64,000 bases of DNA from contig NC_053390.1 in assembly GCF_905171765.1 (NCBI RefSeq), positions 513,839,565 through 513,903,564 on the forward strand. The letters are read 5' to 3'. The notes beneath the pieces are model-generated. The model saw only the letters and a list, made by a program, of their open reading frames with translations. It ran no database searches and was not told the origin of the DNA. Shown one piece after another: positions 55,556 through 64,000 of this stretch; within the stretch, counting starts at the first letter, position 1; each line of letters starts with the position of its first letter. The position numbers and the translations under genes were made by a program. The DNA is from Bufo bufo (taxonomy: Eukaryota; Chordata; Amphibia; Anura; Bufonidae).

Positions 55556-56072
55556 AGGGGCTGGGCACAAGCAGGCAGGCCATGAGGCGAGGTAGTGGGG
55601 GTACATACTTTTTTAACTTTTTATTCTTACTTTTCTTAGCTTGCCTAGGGGCTGGCCAGGGCAGGGCCAGGCAGAGTTCTTGGGAGAGTGCCTCGCCCTC
55701 TGGTGCAGGCGCAGCAGTGCCAGTGCTCCTCTCCTGTCCGAAGCTGGGACCTGGGCACAGACAGGCTCACTAGCAGTAGCAGAGCTGCAGAAGGAAGCGT
55801 TCGCGCGGGCGGGCAGGCACGCACGCAACTTTACGTGGTGACGTCCACTCTGCGGCTGCCGCACTCCCAGCCTGCGCCCGCCCTGCACGCTCTGCCTCCG
55901 CTGGGTCCGAACGAAGCCCCCACCCCCATCTGTCATGTGTATGTTGTCTGTGCTGTGAATCACTCAGTAGTGCGGGCGCAGCAGCGAATCAGCGGGGTGG
56001 GCACCCGGGGGGGCAAGGAATCACCTGGGGGGGGCAATTGCCCCCCCTTGCCCCCCTGTAGCGACGCCACTG
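55556..56072. mobile_element. hAT element right-end fragment
   Basis: Ends GTAGCGACGCCACTG at 56072; the complement CAGTGGCGTCGCTAC is a hAT terminus related to 54487. Next to it is GGGGGGCAATTGCCCCCC, a perfect palindrome. The interior is GC-rich with no transposase. The partner left end was not found. Confidence 0.55.
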
Positions 56073-56149
56073 TTGACCTGGTTGGTGAATCCCGTAAAAG
56101 GGACATTTCGCTGTGGCAGTTGCATTGCGTGCGACTCCATTAAGCCCGG

Positions 56150-56436
56150 GTCCACATTCTGCAGTACGGTTACTACGGTTCCGACTTCGCATAGGAGAGC
56201 ATCTCAATGACATCCACATAAATACTGACACCCCCGTCGCCCGTCATGTCAATATTCATCATTCAGGCGACATATGGGCAATACGCTTTCAGGGTATTGA
56301 GGTGGTACGACTTTCTCGCCGAGGGGGTCATTTGGATCGAGTCCTCCAGAAGAAAGCCCAATGGACCTTCAAACTGGGGACGTTGCTGCCTCGTGGACTC
56401 AATGACCACATCACGTACGTCAGTTTTATTGATTGA
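56150..56436 (+). pseudogene. Penelope-like GIY-YIG endonuclease C-terminus
   Basis: The plus-strand frame ending at the stop 56434-56436 reads RLRIGEHLNDIHINTDTPVA, then HVNIHHSGDIWAIRFQGIE and RGGHLDRVLQKKAQWTFKLG followed by TLLPRGLND. The pattern (R..EH...I, H...HxGD......GIE, RGG..D..L..K...W...L.T..P.GLN) fits the C-terminal half of the GIY-YIG endonuclease of Penelope-like retroelements, which nicks target DNA. The GIY and YIG segments are missing upstream, where a hAT fragment abuts. Strongly truncated. A LINE origin is less likely. Confidence 0.6.
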
Positions 56437-57007
56437 TTGAGCACAGTGTGGCCTGTCATTGTTTGAGCGGGCTATTATCCCCCTGTATTCAATCTATACA
56501 TGCTGATAACAACTGCCTTATGTAATGCATGAATACTCTCTGTGGCACTGTGTCTTCGCTGACACATGTTTATTTATTTATCATTCCTTGCTCCATGTTC
56601 TTTTTGGCTTAATAAGGCCACTAAGTCCTGCACTATATCCCCCTATCATATCACTCCCATGTTGTCATTAATCACTATGATCATTATAGCCATTACCTGT
56701 GTGACTGTTTCCCCCGGTTAGTGGTTTTATTCCCTGCCCTTATTTCGTCCCCATAACCATTATCTATCACCTGATGTGGGCATTCCTTATCTAATGCGGA
56801 CGATCGCTTTGCCAGGCACCGACAGGCGGCGCGTCCCGCCCCCTGGCTCGTGATTCGTCTGCATCTGAATCCCCACGTCTTCCTCTTTAAAATCAAGCGC
56901 GTTCGGCCACCCCTTCACGGCCGAACTAGCACCAGAGGCTGTCACCATGCCGGTGGGACAGCTGATGCTCAGTAATTCAGTATACTGACAGGCAGTTAGG
57001 ATTGCTC
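56437..57007. other. Probable Penelope-like 3' region, noncoding
   Basis: Follows the stop codon. GC-rich 56800-56960 with GTTCGGCC/GGCCGAAC inverted repeats. No other gene. Confidence 0.35.
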
Positions 57008-57037
57008 CTGATGATTCTAATCTGAAGAACCGCGTTG
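57008..57037 (+). ncRNA. Hammerhead-ribozyme-like relic (Penelope type)
   Basis: CTGATGA (57008-57014), TTC...GAA as a 3-bp helix II, then GAAC and CGCGTTG. The usual Penelope form would be GAAACGCGT; here the third A of GAAA is C, which should impair cleavage. It sits 570 bases downstream of the GIY-YIG fragment on the same strand, where a Penelope terminal repeat would lie. Confidence 0.45.
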
Positions 57038-57296
57038 AGCTGAAAAGTGCTGCTTTATGTTGATGAAGCTGAGCTATTGTTATAGCTCATTGAGCCCTAA
57101 TAGTAACTAGGACTGGTATCCCCTCATCTGTGGTTTTAAACCAATTACTTTACAGATGTATTGGGACTCCCTCCTTCTACTCCACGTGTAGGGTCATTTT
57201 ACTAATCCCCTAGTGTATGTGGGGTACCCTTGTGGATCTCTACTATTGGCTCTTTTGGTCACCGAGCCAATCTAAGCCTCTAGCCCTGGCTGCAGT

Positions 57297-58596
57297 CAGG
57301 GCCAGTGCAAGGATTTTTGCCAACACAAGCGAAACTACATTTTGGTGCCCTTCCCCCCCCCCCCCTTCCAGCTCACCTGGCCCTGGTCCTGTCTGCAGCA
57401 GCTGGCGTGGTCCTGGTATTTTCTCTCTGCTTCAGACAATCGCTGGTTTGAGGACCATATTTTTCGCCCTCTAAGGCGCACCTAGGTTTTAGAGGAGGAT
57501 AATAAGAAAAAAATATTTTCCATTACACCTCAGGTCAGACCAGCAATCAGACCCCCAATGTTAATCCGACCTCAGATCAGACCCCCAATGCCTCAGATCA
57601 GACCACATGTCAGACATCAGTCCCCATCCATCAGCCCCCCATGTCAGCCATCATGCCCCCATGTCAGACATTAGCCCCCCATGTCAACCATTAGCCCCCA
57701 TGTCAGCCATCAGCCCCCCATGTAAGCCATCATGCCCCCATGTCAGCCATCAGCCCCCATGTCACATTTCTCCCCCTCCATGTCAAATCACCCCTCTATG
57801 TCACATCAGCCCTCCATGTCACATTTATCCCCATCCTTTTTACATAATCCCCTCTGTTACATCACCCCCATGTCACATGTCTCCCCCCATGTCAGATTTC
57901 TCCCCCTTCATGTCACATTTCACCCCGTCAATGTCATATTTCTCCCCCTCCATCCATGTCACATTTCTCCCCCTCCAAACCATGTCACATCACCCCCTTT
58001 GTGTCACATCATGATCTCATCATTACCCCCTATTGTGTGACATTTCAGTCCGCCCCATGGCACAACCATCCCCCCGGCCGGCCCTGGCCCCATTCCCATG
58101 TCACAGACTACAGACATTGTCCCCCCTACCATCATGTCACGGTCACCATTTACCCCCCTCCATTTATGATTGTTGTTTGTGTAATAATTTTTTTAAAATT
58201 ATACTGTGCACTCTGGCGCTACTGCGCTCACCAGTGATCACCTACTCACCTGTCCTGCTGCTACAGCAATCTGGCTGTGTGAGAGTCAGACTCACAGATA
58301 CAGTCAGCTCCAGTCCCTGCTCCCGCCCTCCCGCTTCACCACTCGCCAGTCACACCCCCATGGCCTGACCCCGTGACCGTGTTGCCGTGCTGCCGGACCC
58401 GTGCCACCCTGTGGGTGAGGGCCGGGGCCGCACAGCGCACGCGGGCTGGGGCGGGCGGCCGGCGGTGCTGCGGCGCAACTAACAAGTAAGGGATTGTAAA
58501 AAATAAAAAAGAAGAAAAGAAGGTTAATTTTCCACCCTCCCCCAGGGTGCGCCCTAAGACAGTCGCTTGGTCTGCCTTATGGTAGCGCTGGCCCTG
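57297..58596. mobile_element. 1300-bp nonautonomous hAT element
   Basis: Left CAGGGCCAGTGCAAGG; the right end complement is CAGGGCCAGCGCTACCATAA. Flanking octamers GCTGCAGT (57289-57296) and GCTGAAGT (58597-58604) match at 7 of 8. The terminal GGTGCGCCCTAAGACAGTCG block is typical of a widespread vertebrate hAT family (from memory). The interior is a minisatellite and GC-rich sequence; no transposase. Confidence 0.8.
57560..58020. repeat. C-rich minisatellite (CCCCATGTCA units)
   Basis: Irregular units of about 20 bases: CCCCATGTCAGCCATCAGC early, CATGTCACATTTCTCCCCCT later. The 135-residue Pro/Ser/His frame through it is not a gene. Confidence 0.85.
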
Positions 58597-58604
58597 GCTG
58601 AAGT

Positions 58605-59063
58605 GACTTCCCTCTCTGACCTGGGTGTCAATCTTCTGATCACTGGGACCCTATGTGGGGTGTTCCACATGTATAATACAACCTTGGCTCAGTGTATTAA
58701 ATCGATAACCAGTTGGACATAACCCCCCCCCCCTTGTGGCAGTTACAGGTGAGAGTGTTCTATATTCATCATATATGGTCCACCCATGACGCTCTAGACC
58801 TATTTATTAATGTCTTCTGAGCGCAGGTTTTGTCGATTCTGCCTTTGATAGGGGTTCTTTTAAAGGATTGTGATATCCCTTCCCTTTGAGTGGATACAGT
58901 TGTAGTTTTTAGCGCCTCTATATTATCCCGTGATTCATCTCATTACTGAGACGTGATATCTTTTCAATAATAAATGTCCGTTAATGGGACTTCAAAGCAA
59001 GAGGCTTACTGGTAAATATGATCAATTGTACTGAGTTGAGTTAGAGAGTTATATATATATATA
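58605..59063. other. Continuation of the sequence interrupted by the hAT element; no gene
   Basis: Resumes the flank of 56940-57296. Ends in (TA)n at 59050-59064. Nothing else recognised. Confidence 0.45.
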
Positions 59064-59065
59064 TA

Positions 59066-60001
59066 CAGTACAGACCAAAGGTTTGGACACACCTTGTCAT
59101 TCAAAGAGTTTTCTTTATTTTCATGACTATGAAGGCATCAAAACTGTGAATTAACACATGTGGAATTATATACATAACAAACAAGTGTGAAACAACTGAA
59201 AATATGTCATATTCTAGGTTCTTCAAAGTAGCCACCTTTTGCTTTGATTACTGCTTTGCACACTCTTGGCATTCTCTTGATGAGCTTCAAGAGGTAGTCC
59301 CCTGAAATGGTCTTCCAACAGTCTTGAAGGAGTTCCCAGAGATGCTTAGCACTTGTTGGCCCTTTTGCCTTCACTCTGCGGTCCAGCTCACCCCAAACCA
59401 TCTCGATTGGGTTCAGGTCCGGTGACTGTGGAGGCCAGGTCATCTGGCGCAGCACCCCATCACTCTCCTTCATGGTCAAATAGCCCTTACTTTCAAAGTT
59501 TTCCCAATTTTTCGGCTGACTGACTGACCTTCATTTCTTAAAGTAATGATGGCCACTCGTTTTTCTTTACTTAGCTGCTTTTTTCTTGCCATAATACAAA
59601 TTCTAACAGTCTATTCAGTAGGACTATCAGCTGTGTATCCACCTGACTTCTCCTCAATGCCACTGATGGTCCCAACCCCATTTATAAGGCAAGAAATCCC
59701 ACTTATTAAACCTGACAGGGCACACCTGTGAAGTGAAAACCATTTCAGGGGACTACCTCTTGAAGCTCATCAAGAGAATGCCAAGAGTGTGCAAAGCAGT
59801 AATCAAAGCAAAAGGTGGTTACTTTGAAGAACCTAGAATATGACATATTTTCAGTTGTTTGACACTTGTTTGTTATGTATATAATTTCACATGTGTTAAT
59901 TCATAGTTTTGATGCCTTCAGTGTGAATCTACAATTTTCATAGTCATGAAAATAAAGAAAACTCTTTGAATAAGAAGGTGTGTCCAAACTTTTGATCTGT
60001 A

Positions 60002-60004
<3 letters not shown>
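59066..60004 (-). mobile_element. 939-bp deleted Tc1-like element, copy 2
   Basis: Same length, ends, internal deletion and inverted 3'-end duplication as 26595-27533, in opposite orientation. TA at 59064-59065 and 60005-60006. Confidence 0.92.
59207..59592 (-). pseudogene. Tc1 transposase remnant, copy 2
   Basis: Mirror of 27007-27392: N-terminal stub starting at ATG 59592 (minus strand), then a shifted frame 59479-59207 with [20 protein letters not shown]. The segment with both catalytic Asp residues is absent. Differs from copy 1 by a few residues (P for L in QSPDLNP, L for F in LWELLQD). Confidence 0.88.

Positions 60005-60040
<36 letters not shown>
60005..60040. repeat. (TA)n microsatellite
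   Basis: About seventeen TA units directly at the Tc1 end, suggesting insertion into an existing TA run. Confidence 0.95.
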
Positions 60041-60041
<1 letters not shown>

Positions 60042-61894
60042 ACATTGAACTGATCTTGCTGAAGAATCTAGCATAACATTATGACTATATATTACTGTCA
60101 GAAAGGGGTTAATGATAAGGAAGTACAGTTAATGGTTCAAAGATTTTTGCACATGAGAACTGAATAGAATTTCCATGTTGCAGAGCAGTGACCTCTTCTG
60201 GGACTTTGAAGGCAAGCATTTCAAAGCTGCAGACAATTAGAGCCCATAGCAGGACACAGAAATCTTTATATCTCAGGCTGCTTTAGAGATCTAAATAACT
60301 GTTTCATTGCGCTTAGCCTACCAAATGTATTCAGGAATGGGCAATATGTGGACATTTGTTGTACAAATGATGTGGTACTCCGTATACATGATGGGGTGCT
60401 CCCCATATATACGTGTATTATTATTACCATGATATTCAATAAAATGTTGTAGCCATTTGGTATTTCATTTCATGAAATAATCATATCTTCCAGATAAAAC
60501 CCTGCAAATGTCAGGGAAGAGATATACGGAGCAGAGTCAAGTATGCGTCTTGTTTATTCTGCCTAATGTATTTTCGATAATATTAAGAATCCAGATTGCT
60601 CAACTTGTTACTTGGTTTTGCAGACAAGAAACATTCACCCACACAACTGACAATGTAAAATGTGTTCTATGAATGTGGGGTCAGCTATTTTAATAGGTTT
60701 GTATATTACCAGAATTGTATGTCCTACGTGAAATTAGTCAATGCGTGCGTCATTCGTTTTCATCCTTTGATTTGAAAGTCTTCTCTATGAAATTGTGATA
60801 ATTACGTGCAAATAATTATATTGATATTAAAGCAAAGATCTATTTTAGATAGTTTTAAGACATTTTAGTGTCCATAGTATGGATGCAACACATGTGCCCT
60901 ATGTTCTAGAACCCTATGATGATTTATGTTTGGATCAGTAGAAGTAGTTGTAATATCAGCCCTAACATAGCACAACTACATAGTGTGGAGACCACACTGT
61001 GGAGCCACTGGTGGCCCTATGCCACTCTAGAACCATATGAAGTAGTCATAATGTGGAAACCTGACATTGCCCACTGCCCACAAAATACTGTTATTTCCAT
61101 AGAGTGGGAAACACATTGTAGTGTAGTACAGCACACCAACATTTCATTCCACCATTTAATTTCCTACTTAACTTCAAAGAGGCCCTCTACCTATATTTAC
61201 ATTTATAAAAATCTCAAAAATGCCATAGACTTAGATATGGATTGACATAGTGTGACTTCTTCCCAGCTGTTGTATCCCTTCTATGCTGTCAGTACTGTGT
61301 CAGATTTTGAGTTCAATGGTCATGTACAACAGATTGGTTGCTAGGGAGACATTGCCTAACAACTAGAACATCTTGAATAATGTCAAGCCACATGTCCCTA
61401 GCTACTAGCCTTTATCAGTTGAAACTTTGACTGGCACTTTGCTCTCAATAGAAAAGAGCAATCGCATGTTGGCAGCCATCAAACCATATTATTCTCTTTC
61501 TCTCAGTCTGTAATAGTAAGCATATTTATCTAAAAAACATATCTGCCATTAAAGAGGTTTTCTCTAAAATATGCCTTCATACCCACCGTAGACAGTTCTC
61601 TCTGTTCTGCACTGATGAAAGGCAATCACCCCAAAACAACTAGCTGCAGATGAGCTACTGGCTTGGCTATAATCCTACATTATGTATCAAGGCCTGTTCA
61701 TAAGGTCAACATTGAATTATAGGATATCAGCTTTCCAACTGGTGGTACTGTACCAATGGCACAACTTTGTTTTTCTGAAAAGAGAACTCATTCGGTCAGT
61801 TGAAATGCAGGGAGCCCTGATAATCCTAAGAACAAAGACCACATTTGTAGTTTCTAGCAGTATGTCATCATTACTAATTGTGGAAAAAATCCTT
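60041..61894. other. No recognisable gene or element
   Basis: AT-rich; frames such as 60916-61245 have no recognisable motif. ATTAAAGAGGTTTTCTCTAAA at 61550 may be one end of a worn TTAA-type MITE. Confidence 0.45.
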
Positions 61895-62235
61895 TAAATG
61901 GGTTTTCTGGGAATTATCTAAAATGGCTGCCACTAACATCCTAGAATGTGAGCAGAAATGACTGCCTCCACTTGCAGGGCTGCCGAGGAGAGAGGTGAGG
62001 ACAGGGCCTCACTACATACTATACTCTTGCATATACTACATATTGATGAGTGTTCCTGTCAGGCTGCCCAGTCATGATGGCATATCATAGGCAGGATCAC
62101 ATAATTACCATCTCTTGTACTTTGTGTAGTGAGGCCCAAGTCCCCTCCCCCATATAGGCAGCTCTGCAAGTGGAGGCAACCAGTATTCCTCACATTCTAG
62201 GGCAGGTTGCTGGTGGCCATTTTAAATAATTTTTC
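61895..62235. mobile_element. Palindromic MITE (TGGCTGCCACTAAC arms)
   Basis: AAATGGCTGCCACTAACATC with CTAGAATGTGAG (61921-61953) pairs with CTCACATTCTAGGGC and GCTGGTGGCCATTTTAAAT near 62192-62228. CCTCCACTTGCAG/CTGCAAGTGGAGG forms the inner arms. Confidence 0.65.
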
Positions 62236-63230
62236 ATAGTCGCTCAAAGTTCTCTTGTTTATGCCATCGACAATATAAATATGTGCTGCAGTAATAGGTA
62301 AACATTTTTCTTCAAATTATGTAGAAAATTTATATATTATAGAAACGTGCAGTTTATTTGTTAAAAACAGCTATTTTACTTACACAGGTCTTTATAAAAA
62401 TGTTTTTTAATTCTTCCCTCATAAGAGTCTTCTGCAGTAAAGCAGTGCCACGTGGTATGGCTTGCAAGTTGAGAATTCACCATGTAATTCAGGCACCTTT
62501 GTCATAGTCTATAAATACCTACATACCAGCATAGAGTTTTGTTGTGATTGCATACATATACATGCATATTTCACATTTTTTTTTAGAGATCCTAAGAAGG
62601 AAACCACACTCAAGAATATTTTTATGAACAGAAAACAAATAGAAATTCAGGCTCTTAATATATCAAGTTCCCTTACTGTTGTTCCTGAGACTTGGCACAT
62701 TGCCTGTGACCTGAACTAAGTCATGTCTCTGGTTACGTCGAAGGGATTTGATAAATATAAATTTTTATTTTTTTTACATGTTCATATTTGCAAAAATATT
62801 TAGATAGACAGACATAGATATTGCAGATATGGAGTTGGGGTTCTCCAGCCATTACATAACAGGGGTAGTTTATCAAGACAGGAATTTCTACGCTGGTCTT
62901 GATATCCTCTCCACCACAGGAGGATGTGCTTAATTTATGAATAGTTGCAGGCCTCATCCTGAATTAAGCTCACGCTCTGGCACTTCATGCACCTGGATAG
63001 AAATCTATTCTAGGTCTTAGCGGGCATAGATTTCATTCATTATTTTCGCCAGTAAACTGGTGTAAATTATGTTAAATGGTGGGGTAATGGCACCACCAAC
63101 ACTATGCTTCTTTTTTTGGAAAGTGTTAAGGGTATAGTAGTAGGCTGGGGTTTAAAAGCCAAGCTGTTTTATAATGAATGGTGTAAATACTTAGAGGAGG
63201 CCTAAGCCTCTGTTGAAAAAGGACAGGATT
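62236..63230. other. No recognisable gene or element
   Basis: Nothing recognised. Confidence 0.5.
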
Positions 63231-63636
63231 TTAGAGGGGTTCTCTGGGCACAAAATGTTTTTTTTAACTGCCCAGTATACCCCAAATACTCGTCATGTTT
63301 GCTGCATGAACACCATGGTCCTGGATGTTTTGAAGAAGAACTTCTGGTCTTTGCTATTTTCACTGGGTTTGTTAGCCAACCCAAGCATGCCTCATGGTTC
63401 CATCATTTTTAGCGCTTTTTCTCTGAGAAGGCTTCCTGCCTGCAATGTGTATAAAGTCAACAATGACATTGCAGAGATGAGGAAGTGCTAAAATCAGGAG
63501 CCAGGCAGTCACATGACCACATTGTAGAAGGAAGAAACGGCATAGTTTCAAGACGATAAGTGATTTACAAAACCATTTCACTCCACAGGTACAAGTCAAA
63601 CGCTAATTTAAACAAAGTCCCATAGAACCCCTTTAA
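63231..63636. mobile_element. ~398-bp MITE with AGGGGTTCT ends
   Basis: Left AGGGGTTCTCTGGGC (63235), right complement AGGGGTTCTATGGGAC ending 63632. TTAG before and TTAA after. Ends resemble those of 49898-50275, suggesting the same superfamily. Confidence 0.6.
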
Positions 63637-64000
63637 GACTACCTCAGGCTGTGACCCAAAGGTGCATAATGTACTGCTAACTAAATATATAGCTACACGT
63701 CCACATAAATTAACTAGAATGAACTTTTCTGCTCTCTTATGATTGCTTATGAACTTGACATACCTTGGCCACCCTATGTGACCTATGTAGTCATTGCTAA
63801 TATGGGTCCTACTGGCTCTAATGACCTGGGCACCCAAAGTTTGCATCCCTAATCCCCTTTACTAGAAGCAGAGAATGGAGCTATATTTATTAGTTATTTC
63901 ATGTAGTAGTAGTATTTTAGACAAGTATCTGGCAATGTTGTTTGTGTGCCGTTTTGCAATGGTATGTGGTCACTGTATTACTACTGTATATTATCTGGGC
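63637..64000. other. No recognisable gene or element
   Basis: Nothing recognised; the window ends here. Confidence 0.5.

Noticed and set aside
55582..56143. GC-rich overlapping frames suggesting a CpG-island first exon
   Set aside because: The segment ends in a hAT terminus and poly-G/poly-C palindrome; frames on both strands are open because of GC content.
57607..58368. Pro/His/Ser-rich frames of 93-135 codons
   Set aside because: Translation of a C-rich minisatellite in a nonautonomous hAT element.

Overview
This window looks like repeat-rich intergenic DNA from a vertebrate, most likely an anuran amphibian. That assignment is inference: it rests on the mix of ZBED-type hAT transposons with minisatellite arms, several Tc1/mariner families, Penelope-like fragments, and palindromic MITEs resembling those of frog genomes. 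I recognise no host protein-coding exon, tRNA or rRNA. Nearly every long reading frame belongs to a transposase or polymerase fragment, or is a shadow or a minisatellite read-through.

Layout. 1-5591: right-hand part of a large hAT element (hAT-1) with a decayed minus-strand BED/hAT transposase, minisatellite arms, and a 188-bp hairpin near its right end. 6792-8349: a very young palindrome with two 704-bp arms around a 38-bp loop. 11294-26047: a second hAT element (hAT-A, plus-strand transposase), whose right minisatellite has been split by a 7.85-kb hAT element (hAT-B, 17489-25337, same family as hAT-1). hAT-B carries a solo LTR inside its transposase gene, and the LTR plus flanking gene was then duplicated in tandem (1937-bp unit). 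It has also lost the catalytic centre of its transposase. 26595-27533 and 59066-60004: two 939-bp copies, in opposite orientation, of a deleted Tc1 element. 28640-29640: Ty3/gypsy pol fragment. 36617-38172: nearly intact Tc1-like element. 38985-47024: three more Tc1-type relics. 52393-57037: Penelope-like fragments, hammerhead-like motifs, a palindromic satellite and hAT-derived MITEs. MITEs with TAA or TTAA target duplications are scattered throughout.

The genes do not form a pathway; they record layers of insertion. Order that can be read directly: hAT-A inserted, hAT-B inserted into its array, an LTR element inserted into the hAT-B transposase gene and recombined to a solo LTR, then the tandem duplication. 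No transposase here appears fully functional. The closest to intact is the Tc1-like gene at 36945-38008, which needs a single base correction in an A run. Coordinates of element ends come from reading terminal repeats and target duplications by eye; family names are from remembered motifs and were not checked against a database.
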